A stretch of DNA of 64,000 nt, taken from positions 1 to 64,000 of the forward strand of contig NZ_JARFXX010000004.1 in assembly GCF_029218125.1 (NCBI RefSeq), written 5' to 3'. A model generated the notes under the pieces. That model ran no database searches. It was not told the DNA's origin and saw only the letters and a program-made list of their open reading frames with translations. Of the stretch, positions 8,705-16,179 are shown in pieces. The position numbers and the translations under genes are program-made. How positions within the stretch are numbered: the first letter of the stretch is position 1; every line of letters starts with the position of its first letter. Origin of the DNA: Oscillibacter faecalis_A. Lineage in GTDB: Bacteria > Bacillota > Clostridia > Oscillospirales > Oscillospiraceae.

Positions 8705-8992
8705 TCACTCACCATTCCTTTCGTCAGTGGGCTGCGCCAACGCGGAGGGAGGCTCCTCCCGCGTCTGCGCCTTCGCCGGTCTTGCCGGACGGCGGGGACG
8801 GGCAGCGGGCGCCGCGCGGCTGTCCAGATACTCCCGCACCGGCTCCGGCACCTCAGATTCGTAGAGGCATTTGAGCAGCTCCTCCAGTTGCGCCTGTACG
8901 CTGGTGTTCTTCTTTTTAAGTGAAAATTCGAGAGCGGCAAGCTGCTCGCTCTCGAATGAGATTGTGACATTTTCTTTTTTCATAGTCGGCAT
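8705..8992 (-). CDS. DUF6103-type small ICE protein
   Basis: A 95-residue protein whose N-terminus (MKKENVTISFESEQLAALEF) fits the DUF6103 family of conjugative elements as I recall it. The first half looks like a ribbon-helix-helix-like fold; the C-terminal 35 residues are Pro/Arg/Ala-rich and disordered. There are two possible starts: 8992 with GGAGG only 3 bases away, and 8983, the usual family start, with GGAGG 12 bases away. Function unknown; possibly DNA binding, given the basic tail. Confidence 0.65.
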   Translation of the reverse strand: MPTMKKENVTISFESEQLAALEFSLKKKNTSVQAQLEELLKCLYESEVPEPVREYLDSRAAPAARPRRPARPAKAQTREEPPSALAQPTDERNGE

Positions 8993-9004
8993 ATTCCTCC
9001 GTTC

Positions 9005-9796
9005 CTATTTCATCTGCATCGTCGGGGATTCCATTCTCTGTGTTTCTTCGCGCAGACCGGAAAGCAAACTGGAAAAGATTTCGCCCTCGTCTACGCTCTG
9101 ATGCTCCAGCCAAGCCTCACGGAGAACCTCCAGAGGTCTTTCCGCCTGCAGCAAAAATTGATGTTCCTCTCTGGGCAGGCTTTCCCCTTGTACCGTCAGC
9201 CTGCCGCGGCAAACCTGCATGGCTGATATCTCCGCTGCAGACTGAATCAGTTCATCCCATTCCAGCTGATCCAGCCCGCGCATATGGGCTGCCATCTCTG
9301 CCTCGGTCCGCTCAAATATCAGCCCCCACAGTTCACTGGAGGTCAGTTCCTTATGGCTGACGATCTCCCCGGAAAGAAATTTCGGCACATCAATAACCTC
9401 CGGTTCCTTGAACGCCATATCGCCGCGGTAGCCGATTTTCAGCATGGAGAATTCTTTTGCTGCCTGCATCAGTTCTCTGGAACTGCCGGGAGGGATCTCC
9501 TGATTCCAGCGGTACCAGTTATCCTCATAGCCACGGGGCGTGAGTTTGAGGAGAACATAATCCTCCGGCACGAATTTGGGATAGCGGCAGAGCTGACCGC
9601 CCACGGCGTAATAGGGCTTGCCCTCACAGAGAACCGTCTGCGCCATGTATGCCCGCATCTTATCGAGGCTCTCGCAGAACCAGCATTCCGTATCATCAAA
9701 GCGACGAATCACGCCGTCATCCAGAATGCTGTTAAGATGTTCCTTTTTCGTCAGGTGATAGACCGTGGACGGTCTGGATACTTTTTGGTATGCCAT
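9005..9796 (-). CDS. Hypothetical ICE accessory protein with MxMK tail
   Basis: A 263-residue protein. The start at 9796 (MAYQKVSRPSTVYHLT) has GGAGG 9 bases upstream; the TTG at 9805 is not needed. The first 110 residues (VYHLTKKEHLNSILDDGVIRR, later YYAVGG and VLLKLTP) recall an RNA 2'-phosphotransferase/ART-like or DUF4433-like beta fold acting on a hydrolysable ligand, but this is only a pattern impression. The rest is helical. The tail SPTMQMK shares the MxMK ending with other accessory proteins of this element. It lies 12 bases upstream of the DUF6103-type gene. Confidence 0.65.
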   Translation of the reverse strand: MAYQKVSRPSTVYHLTKKEHLNSILDDGVIRRFDDTECWFCESLDKMRAYMAQTVLCEGKPYYAVGGQLCRYPKFVPEDYVLLKLTPRGYEDNWYRWNQEIPPGSSRELMQAAKEFSMLKIGYRGDMAFKEPEVIDVPKFLSGEIVSHKELTSSELWGLIFERTEAEMAAHMRGLDQLEWDELIQSAAEISAMQVCRGRLTVQGESLPREEHQFLLQAERPLEVLREAWLEHQSVDEGEIFSSLLSGLREETQRMESPTMQMK

Positions 9797-9797
9797 A

Positions 9798-9863
9798 TTA
9801 TTCAACCTCCTCGTAGTAGTCGCGGAGCTGGAAGCCCAGCGCCTCCATGTCGCTGTGCTCCAT
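9798..9863 (-). CDS. Possible 21-residue leader or small ORF
   Basis: A short ORF (ATG 9861-9863, TAA 9798-9800) ends directly before the next start at 9796, and its last codons contain that gene's GGAGG site. No clear ribosome binding site precedes it. The peptide is acidic, ending in RDYYEEVE. It could be a coupling peptide or the remnant of a larger gene end. Confidence 0.3.
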   Translation of the reverse strand: MEHSDMEALGFQLRDYYEEVE

Positions 9864-9924
9864 GCTTTTTTGGCGTTTTTGTGTTGTGGGTGGTATCACT
9901 ACCCTCCGGCGGTCGCACGAAGTT

Positions 9925-10236
9925 TCAATCCTGCGGACGTCCGGCATTATCAAGGGCAAAATTGGCCTTTTTTATGGCGTTGCGCCGCTGTATCTTCTCG
10001 GCATCAGACAGCACCCTGTTTGGCGCGATCCTTATCCATGATTTTGGGATGGTGTAGTCAACTGCCCGCCCGCTGCGGGACACTTTGACGAGCCTGCAAT
10101 CCTCCGGTCTGTCCCGCGCCAGCGCTTCCAGCTTCTGACGCAGCACCTTGTTGTGAGTATAAATCCCGGCGGTCTTTTCTTCCTCGTTGAAGCCGATAAT
10201 GGTTTCCTGCTCGTAGCGAGCCATGTTCATAATCAT
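9925..10236 (-). CDS. Small conserved-type ICE protein
   Basis: A 103-residue protein beginning MIMNMARYEQETIIGFNEEE, with alternative starts at 10230 and 10224; AAGGAAGGAA precedes all of them, and 10230 has the best spacing. The central part carries THNKVLRQKLEALARDRPEDCRLV, then a beta strand and IPKSWIRIAPNRVLSDAEKIQRR. Such proteins are frequent between the M23 peptidase and accessory genes in Clostridia ICEs, where they are of unknown function. The longer open frame to 10431 is a shadow of the peptidase gene. No membrane segment is visible. Confidence 0.65.
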   Translation of the reverse strand: MIMNMARYEQETIIGFNEEEKTAGIYTHNKVLRQKLEALARDRPEDCRLVKVSRSGRAVDYTIPKSWIRIAPNRVLSDAEKIQRRNAIKKANFALDNAGRPQD

Positions 10237-10246
10237 TTCCTTCCTT

Positions 10247-11311
10247 TCAGCCTTTCGGCAGATACGCCCTCGGATTCGTCCGTTCCCCGTTGACGCGCAC
10301 CTCGAAATGGAGGTGCGGCCCGGTGGAGCGCCCGGTGCTGCCGGAGAGGGCGATGATGTCTCCCGCCTCCACCGTCTGTCCCACTTTTGCCAGCAGCTTG
10401 GAGCAGTGGCCGTATAGCGTGGCAAGGCCATTGCCGTGGTCGATCATCACATAATAGCCATAGCCTCCGGCGTTGTACTTGGAGACCGTCACCGTCCCCG
10501 GCAGCGCGGCGCGGATGGGCGTGCCGGTGGGAACGGCCAAGTCCATGCCGCCGTGTCCCTTGCGCTTCCCGGTGATGGGATCGACGCGGTTGCCGAATTC
10601 AGAGGTGACACGGCGCTCCCAGCCTGAACCGATGGGCGAACAGAAACCGTCCGCGCCGATAAACGGCACATCCGCGCCGGGTATCCAGCCCTCTGAACCT
10701 CCGGCTATGCCATAGCGGACGAGGTTGTAGACACTGTCGGCGTTGGACTTCTGCTCCTCGGAGAGCTGTAAGTGAAGCACGTTTTCAAGATTGCCGTACA
10801 CGGCGGATATGTCCGCAACGGGAATCGCCACGGTGTAGCTCTCCTCGGTTTCCGTCCTGTCCTCGCTGGTAACGGTGCGGGTGCGTTCCTCGTAGGTCAC
10901 GAAGCAGTCCACGAACTGCTTATGCGCTCTCCTGCTTGGTGCGTCCTCTCCAAAGAAAATGGCATAGAAAACAGCCTTGACGCGGGTACCGTCAAGGCTG
11001 CTTTCACCCTCTGCCATGTCATTGACGGCGGCGATGGCATCGTCCAGCAGCGTGAAGCTGCGGCGCATATCTTCAATGTAAGCAACATATTCCGCAGGCG
11101 TTTTGTCCGGAATGCTGCCGCCATTGAAGCACAGCAGAACGGCGGAATTGTTATGCTCCGCGCTGCCGGAGAGCAGAGAGCAAATCAGCGCCAGCGTCAG
11201 GATCAGCGGTGAACAGATCGCCGCCACGATCCAGCCCAGCTTTCGCCTGGTGTCCTCATTCGAGAGCGCGGCAGCGGCGAGCTTCGCCAGTGCCGCGACG
11301 GGTACCGCCAT
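10247..11311 (-). CDS. Membrane-anchored M23 (LytM) peptidase of the conjugation machine
   Basis: A 354-residue cell-wall hydrolase that should open peptidoglycan for the secretion channel, like VirB1 or Tn916 Orf14. An N-terminal transmembrane segment is at about residues 25-48 (IVAAICSPLILTLALIC). A helical linker of about 180 residues follows, then the LytM domain with the metal ligands in GHGGMDLAVPTGTPI and GPHLHFEV; the G.G..Y..G and YGHCSKLL elements are also intact. The ATG at 11311 shares one base with the stop of the VirB4-like gene, so the two are translationally coupled. Confidence 0.9.
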   Translation of the reverse strand: MAVPVAALAKLAAAALSNEDTRRKLGWIVAAICSPLILTLALICSLLSGSAEHNNSAVLLCFNGGSIPDKTPAEYVAYIEDMRRSFTLLDDAIAAVNDMAEGESSLDGTRVKAVFYAIFFGEDAPSRRAHKQFVDCFVTYEERTRTVTSEDRTETEESYTVAIPVADISAVYGNLENVLHLQLSEEQKSNADSVYNLVRYGIAGGSEGWIPGADVPFIGADGFCSPIGSGWERRVTSEFGNRVDPITGKRKGHGGMDLAVPTGTPIRAALPGTVTVSKYNAGGYGYYVMIDHGNGLATLYGHCSKLLAKVGQTVEAGDIIALSGSTGRSTGPHLHFEVRVNGERTNPRAYLPKG

Positions 11312-13140
11312 TACCGTCCACCTGCCGTTCCGAAGATGGCCTGCTTGTACTCCGGGGCCTGCACCTGCAATAGATAGCGTTCATTGCCGCACTTGTAGAG
11401 GCAGGAGCCGCGCTGCGGGTCCCGGATCAGGGCATATTCGGACTCCTCCAGTTGGAGGTTATCCATGAAGAATTTCTTATCCACGTTGCCGCCGTTAAAG
11501 ATGAACTGATGGACGGGGATGGAAAAGAGGGGGCGTGTCAGCTCCCGTATTCCCGGCTGAGTGAAGTCCTCCAAATTCTGGCTGGCGAGGAACAGGGCGG
11601 ATTCCTTTTTTCGTACTCGTTTGAGGGCGTTGCGGATGTAGGTGATGACGGTGGGATCGGACAGCCACAGGTACAGTTCATCAATAGCCGCCACGGAATT
11701 GCCCAGCGTCAGAAGCTGATCCGACATATAGGACAGCAGGCTGAACAGCAGGGTGTTCCGCAGATTTTCCGCCATGTTATCCAGCCCCTTGACGCAGAAA
11801 ACAAGGAATTTGGAGCGGTCAATATTGGTATGCCCATTGAAGAACCGGGCGTCCGCGCCGCGGCACATGGAATGGAGCCCCAGCAGCAGATCCCGCAGCA
11901 TCTCTCGCGGGTAGAGGCTGTCTGCGGCCTCGTAATGGTCGTAGCTTTCCTGAATAGCGTCATAGAGATCAGAGAGGATGGGGTAATCGGTCGGCTGCAT
12001 TCCGGCAAAGTCCGTGCGGTCGGTGATGTTCCACTTTTGATAGAGCCGCTCTACCATCAGCTCCAACGTGTCGATGTGGGGCGTGTCAAAGCCCTTGTAA
12101 ACGCGGAACACATCCCGCAGGAAGGAGATGTGCTGAGAGAGCAGCGTCCCCCGGAAAGCGTCCGGCGCGTCCGGGTCTTCCGGCCCGCTGCCATCATCCC
12201 AGCAGCGGGGCTCCAGCAGGTTGATGCGGTACTGCCCGCTTAAGTAGTCCAAAAAACAGCCGCCCAGGGCGCGGCACTCGTCCTCCATTTCGTGCTCGGA
12301 GTCCAGAGAGATCACGCTTTTGCCTGCCTCCCGCACATTGCAGAGCAGGAGCTTCAGAAGATAACTTTTGCCCTGTCCGGTGTTGCCAAGGATCAGGGCG
12401 CTGGCGTTGGTCTTGTCAGAAGCACGGCGGTCAAAGTCCACGATGATGTTGGAGCCAAACCTGTCACGGCCAATGAAAAAGCCCTTGGGGTCGGTTTTGC
12501 CGGAATAGTTCATGGGATACAGATTGGCAACGCTGCGCGCGGGTAATACCCGCTCCGCAAAGCTTGCCAGTTGGCTGCCGCCCGCGGGGTTGGCGGAGAG
12601 GAATCCCTCCCGCTGGCGCAGGAGCAGCGGATCGGCGCCCATGCGGGAGCGCACCAGTTGGGCGGATACCGTGTCCCGCGCCGCGCGCAGCTTTTCCGTA
12701 TCCGTGGCGGCAATATCCAAGTAAACGCCGCAGTGGATGAGCGGCTCCTTTTCCTGCCGCTGCTTTGCCAGCAGCTCCGCCATATCCCGTAGGTTTGCCT
12801 CCGCCGTGACGCTCTGCTTGTAGTCGTTGGTGTTGCTCCGCTCCATGCGGCTTTTGTTGGTGGCGGCATGGAGGATGGCGTCTTCCTCGGCGGGCGTGAC
12901 CTGCCGCGCCGTCAGGCGCAGATTGACGCCGCCCATATCGCCAAGGCCCCGCAGCAGCGCCAGCTCATCCGTCATGGGCGGGTAGCTTTTCAGTGTCATC
13001 GCCGTATGATACCGGCTGCCGAGGATAAAATGGTCGGTGTTGAACTTCACCGCCGCGGGCGCGATCATATCCAGAAAGTCCTTCGGACGCGGGGCCTGCT
13101 CCGGCATCTTCTTTTTCGGTTTTGTTTTCTTTTTAGCCAT
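11311..13140 (-). CDS. VirB4/TraE-type conjugation ATPase
   Basis: A 609-residue motor ATPase that powers pilus and channel assembly at the inner face of the membrane. The start at 13140 (MAKKKTKPKKK) has AGGAG 7 bases upstream; ATGs at 13146 and beyond lie too close to that site. The N-terminal tail is highly basic. Walker A is in LGNTGQGKSYLLKLLL, Walker B in VAAIDELYLWL, and the late FLASQNLEDF and FNGGNVDKKFF elements are typical of VirB4 of Gram-positive ICEs. It overlaps the upstream gene by 8 bases. No key residue is missing. Confidence 0.92.
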   Translation of the reverse strand: MAKKKTKPKKKMPEQAPRPKDFLDMIAPAAVKFNTDHFILGSRYHTAMTLKSYPPMTDELALLRGLGDMGGVNLRLTARQVTPAEEDAILHAATNKSRMERSNTNDYKQSVTAEANLRDMAELLAKQRQEKEPLIHCGVYLDIAATDTEKLRAARDTVSAQLVRSRMGADPLLLRQREGFLSANPAGGSQLASFAERVLPARSVANLYPMNYSGKTDPKGFFIGRDRFGSNIIVDFDRRASDKTNASALILGNTGQGKSYLLKLLLCNVREAGKSVISLDSEHEMEDECRALGGCFLDYLSGQYRINLLEPRCWDDGSGPEDPDAPDAFRGTLLSQHISFLRDVFRVYKGFDTPHIDTLELMVERLYQKWNITDRTDFAGMQPTDYPILSDLYDAIQESYDHYEAADSLYPREMLRDLLLGLHSMCRGADARFFNGHTNIDRSKFLVFCVKGLDNMAENLRNTLLFSLLSYMSDQLLTLGNSVAAIDELYLWLSDPTVITYIRNALKRVRKKESALFLASQNLEDFTQPGIRELTRPLFSIPVHQFIFNGGNVDKKFFMDNLQLEESEYALIRDPQRGSCLYKCGNERYLLQVQAPEYKQAIFGTAGGR

Positions 13141-13711
13141 GTACATACTCCTCTCCATCGAAATCACGGAATACCTCCGTGGTGAGATCCTGCCGGTAGT
13201 AGATCGCCAGCAGGCGCTTGACATCCTGCTCCTCCGCCAGACGCACGCAGAGCCCGTGGTCGCAGATGGCTTTCTCCAACTGCCGCAGCGCGCTTTCGTC
13301 CGCACCGGCTTTTTCATCCAGTGGGAGCACCAGTACAAATTTGCGGGAGGAGGCGGAGGAGAATTGAATGGCGTCTAAATGGGCCATGTCCCGCTCCAGC
13401 AGCTCCCGCACGGCAGGCTCCGTTTCCTCCTCCAAGCGCCGCAGGTAATACTCCTTGTTCCGCTGGAAGGATTCGCGGGAGTCCAGCGCCAGAATTTCCA
13501 AGGTTGGTTGGGTGCTGAGAAGCATGGTCAGGGAGCGGATACGGCCCCGGATGACCTCCGGGGACAGGACGGAGAGGTTGTCCGGCTGGATCAGGAAGAA
13601 GACCCGCTCTCCGGAATCTGTCATGACGCCGTGGGGCGTCACGCGGACGATGCCCATGAGCTGCCGTGTCGATTGCTGCTGGCGCAGCTCCTTTTTCTGT
13701 TTTCGGTTCAT
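13133..13711 (-). CDS. Conjugation-operon protein, N-terminal partner of VirB4-like ATPase
   Basis: A 192-residue protein with ATG 13709-13711 overlapping the stop of the PrgI-like gene (ATGA) and ending 8 bases inside the VirB4-like gene. The N-terminus is basic and Gln-rich (MNRKQKKELRQQQSTRQ). The rest resembles the N-terminal, non-ATPase region of VirB4/TrsE proteins (FLIQPDNLSVLSPEVIRGRI...FVLVLPLDEK). It may therefore be a natural split of that region or a separate channel component. The longer open frame to 14143 is a shadow of the preceding genes. Confidence 0.7.
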   Translation of the reverse strand: MNRKQKKELRQQQSTRQLMGIVRVTPHGVMTDSGERVFFLIQPDNLSVLSPEVIRGRIRSLTMLLSTQPTLEILALDSRESFQRNKEYYLRRLEEETEPAVRELLERDMAHLDAIQFSSASSRKFVLVLPLDEKAGADESALRQLEKAICDHGLCVRLAEEQDVKRLLAIYYRQDLTTEVFRDFDGEEYVHG

Positions 13712-13971
13712 GGGTCCAGCCTCCATTCGTAATATTGTTGGCATAGAAAGAGAAAGCGAGCGGCACGGCGCAGGAAATCCAGAATGCTGGAGCCATCCAC
13801 CTGAATGGTGAGAAAGGCGTACAGCACCGTGACCACCAGCAGTCCCATGCCGAGACCCTGGGTCAGCGCCAGCACAGAGAGCAAAGCGCCGATGCCAATC
13901 ACGGCGATGTCCCGCAGCAGCCAGAGCCACAGCATGGGCTTGGCTTTCAGGTTTTCGGGGTAAATAAACAT
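13708..13971 (-). CDS. PrgI/VirB3-like inner-membrane protein
   Basis: An 87-residue protein with the pattern of VirB3/PrgI components: a short N-terminus (MFIYPENLKAKPMLWLW), two hydrophobic segments (about 14-35 and 40-57), then a cytoplasmic FLRRAARFLFLCQQYYEW tail. It precedes the VirB4-like genes, as VirB3 does in most type IV secretion operons. GGAGGAACAAA lies before its ATG. The 4-base overlap with the next gene indicates coupled translation. Confidence 0.8.
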   Translation of the reverse strand: MFIYPENLKAKPMLWLWLLRDIAVIGIGALLSVLALTQGLGMGLLVVTVLYAFLTIQVDGSSILDFLRRAARFLFLCQQYYEWRLDP

Positions 13972-13989
13972 TTTGTTCCTCCAAAGCGA

Positions 13990-14018
13990 AACCGCTGCCG
14001 AAGATCTCAGCAGCGGTT
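13990..14018. repeat. Intergenic hairpin
   Basis: Arms AACCGCTGC (13990-13998) and GCAGCGGTT (14010-14018) lie between the small RHH-like gene and the PrgI-like gene, with no T tract. Probably an mRNA processing or stability element. Confidence 0.5.
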
Positions 14019-14033
14019 CGCGCGATGTATTTC

Positions 14034-14345
14034 TTATTCTTCAGCGGCGCCGACATCCTCCGCCAGCGCCTGCCGGATGCAGTCCAGGAAGAAGGCGTTC
14101 TGCTTGATGCCATTCCGCTTGAGGTATGCCTTGAGCTGCTCAAACAACTCGGTGGGCACCTGAAACGCCACCGTCCTCACATTGTCCTTGTCCATCTTCA
14201 CATTTTCCTCCATTTCATAATATTTTGTGATGAGCGCGGTCATGTACCGGCTCAGTGTTTCGCCGGATTCCGCCTGTCGCTGCCGTACTTTGGTATGCAG
14301 CTCCAAGGGGATTTCAGCGCAGAGGTTGCGCGTTTTTTCTGCCAT
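14034..14345 (-). CDS. Small RHH-like protein
   Basis: A 103-residue protein starting at 14345, with GGAGG 7 bases upstream. Two similar helical motifs are visible: IPLELHTKVRQRQAESGETL and VPTELFEQLKAYLKRNGIKQ, each followed by a helix, reminiscent of a duplicated ribbon-helix-helix or Arc-like fold. It would bind DNA. Upstream and in frame there is a strongly hydrophobic stretch of about 36 residues (14346-14456) without a start site of good quality; that stretch may belong to a separate membrane peptide. No close function is recognised. Confidence 0.65.
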   Translation of the reverse strand: MAEKTRNLCAEIPLELHTKVRQRQAESGETLSRYMTALITKYYEMEENVKMDKDNVRTVAFQVPTELFEQLKAYLKRNGIKQNAFFLDCIRQALAEDVGAAEE

Positions 14346-14461
14346 AGCAGTTCCTCCGATCTTTTTAATGGTAAAGCCAAGATACCCGAAAGCAAGCGCG
14401 AAAGCTATGACCAAAGCCAACGAAGAAGCGGCGTGAAACAGCGGCGATACCAACAAAGCGG

Positions 14462-15868
14462 CTATGCTACCCGCATGGCCGCGGCGATCCGCGACATAAT
14501 AAACTCCACACAGGGTATCGCCACGCTGTTGCCCAAAGCTTTGTACCTTGCACTATCCGACGCGCCGGGGATGTCTGTCCAGCCGTCCGGGAAGCCCTGA
14601 AGCCGTTCACATTCCAAAGGTGTCAGGCGGCGAATGAGGTGATGTGTTTCAGAACAGGATGCGTTGATGATACACTTATCCTGACTGACGTATTGATTAC
14701 CGATACCTTTTTCATCTCCGCGGCATAATGCTCCAACTGTTTTTTGATAAAGTTCTACGACCGCGTGGCGGTCTGTGGCGGTCAATGTATACGCCAAATT
14801 CTCCTGACAGCCAAGACCGTTGCCGCCGTTTTGCGGCTGGCGGTCTACAATGTTTCCGGAAATACAAATGGTATCAGCGTTCTGCTCAACCAGAGGTATA
14901 TTGTTACCACCTGTGCCATAACGGGCAGACATGGTGGGCACTACCTTGTGGGGGCCAGTGTAGCGACTGTCAATGCCGTGATTTTCGTAAACAAGAGGTT
15001 GGTGTCCATGCTCCTGTGCTCGGAGGGTTCCGGACACGTTTTCGCTGCATTCCATCACGCTGCCGCCCTGGTCATTAAGGCATAAAACAGACGGCATACA
15101 GTTCCCGCCGGGGCTGCCCTTGAGGGTTGGAGCAACCGATTCGTTGTATCCAATGCCGCCCGCTTTTGCGCCTGCTCCGGCGGAAAAACCGGCAACAAAG
15201 GTCTGCTGTTTCATCCCCGGCTGTGCGCCCAGCGCACCCGCCACATCGCACAGATCCCGCACCTCGTCCCGCTGGTTGGCGGCAAAGGCCATGACACCGT
15301 CATAGCCGTCAAAGCCCTCCGCGGCTCCATTTGGCTGTGTTACAAAGGTCTGCATCTGCATATTGGTGGTTGCCATCAATGCACCGGACACGCCGTTCAG
15401 GTCAATGCCCTCATTGCGCTGGTTCACATGAAATGCCTTAAGGTCAGTAGGTTGGCTGTCCGGCTTCATGAGCCCCGCTTGGATCTTCAGCGCACGCGCC
15501 AGCATCTTCGGCAGCTCCTTGCCGCGCTCAAAGGCGCGGCGCAGGATGCCCAGACAGGCGGTTTTCGATAAATAATACTTTAGAGACGGGTACGCTTCCA
15601 GTATGCCGGACAGTGAGACGCGGATCGGGCGGCGGGGCGCGGCCCCGGTATTGAGGGGCCTCTTGCCTTCCCGCCATGGAGATCGAAATTCCCAATGGCG
15701 CTGTCCGAAGAGATCCACGGGAGAGGACAGCAGATCCAAGTGGAAATACGGGATCGAAACCAGTTCGGAGTCCGACTTGCCCGGTCTGCGCTTGGGCGGT
15801 GCTCCGCCCCTTTCAGCCGTGTCTAACCCAAGCATCGTCATCTGCCCGTTCGTATCGAATCGGTACAT
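14462..15868 (-). CDS. Cytosine-5 DNA methyltransferase, C-terminal half gene
   Basis: A 468-residue product that lacks the catalytic motifs but has the end of a C5 methyltransferase: RRLTPLECERLQGFPDGW (motif IX region) and YKALGNSVAIPCVEFI (motif X). The long middle should contain the target recognition region and looks repetitive. It starts with ATG 15866-15868 directly after the TAG of the first-half gene, in the same frame, with AAGGAGG 8 bases upstream of the ATG. This points to two separately translated polypeptides that join, rather than to a nonsense mutation. It would modify the element's DNA and protect it from recipient restriction. Confidence 0.8.
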   Translation of the reverse strand: MYRFDTNGQMTMLGLDTAERGGAPPKRRPGKSDSELVSIPYFHLDLLSSPVDLFGQRHWEFRSPWREGKRPLNTGAAPRRPIRVSLSGILEAYPSLKYYLSKTACLGILRRAFERGKELPKMLARALKIQAGLMKPDSQPTDLKAFHVNQRNEGIDLNGVSGALMATTNMQMQTFVTQPNGAAEGFDGYDGVMAFAANQRDEVRDLCDVAGALGAQPGMKQQTFVAGFSAGAGAKAGGIGYNESVAPTLKGSPGGNCMPSVLCLNDQGGSVMECSENVSGTLRAQEHGHQPLVYENHGIDSRYTGPHKVVPTMSARYGTGGNNIPLVEQNADTICISGNIVDRQPQNGGNGLGCQENLAYTLTATDRHAVVELYQKTVGALCRGDEKGIGNQYVSQDKCIINASCSETHHLIRRLTPLECERLQGFPDGWTDIPGASDSARYKALGNSVAIPCVEFIMSRIAAAMRVA

Positions 15869-16179
15869 CTATGAGACCTCCTTCTCACTGTTTTCCGTTT
15901 CGTCAAATACATCAAATAAAAGCTGGGGCGCAAGCGGCCCGGCAAAGTCAGCAAGGAGAAAAATGCGCTTGCGACGCTGTGCGACGCCACACAATTGCGC
16001 GTCCAGACAGCGCCACGCAATAGAAAACATATCGCCTGCCGTGAGATCACCGACATCGGGCCATCCGTAAGGATAGGGGCCTGGGATAAGCTCGTTGGGA
16101 AAGCAGATCCGCACGATCTCCTCCAGCACGATCCGAAAGTCCTCATACTTCGGTTTTCCGCTTGAAAAGGCCCCCGGTA
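15869..16179 (-). CDS. Cytosine-5 DNA methyltransferase N-terminal half, exon 2
   Basis: Exon 2 of the first-half methyltransferase gene. It continues the conserved ENV-PGAFSS motif right after the intron, followed by FPNELIPGPYPYGWPDVGDL and motif VIII (AQRRKRIFLLADF), and ends in TAG at 15869-15871. Joined to 18906-19296 it gives 702 bases, exactly 234 codons, so splicing restores one intact 233-residue reading frame. The unspliced local frame extending to 16306 runs into intron RNA and is not a protein. Confidence 0.8.

Noticed and set aside
13133..14143. Long frame of 336 codons as one protein
   Set aside because: The first half is Ser/Arg-rich shadow sequence of the PrgI-like and RHH-like genes; the real gene starts at 13711.
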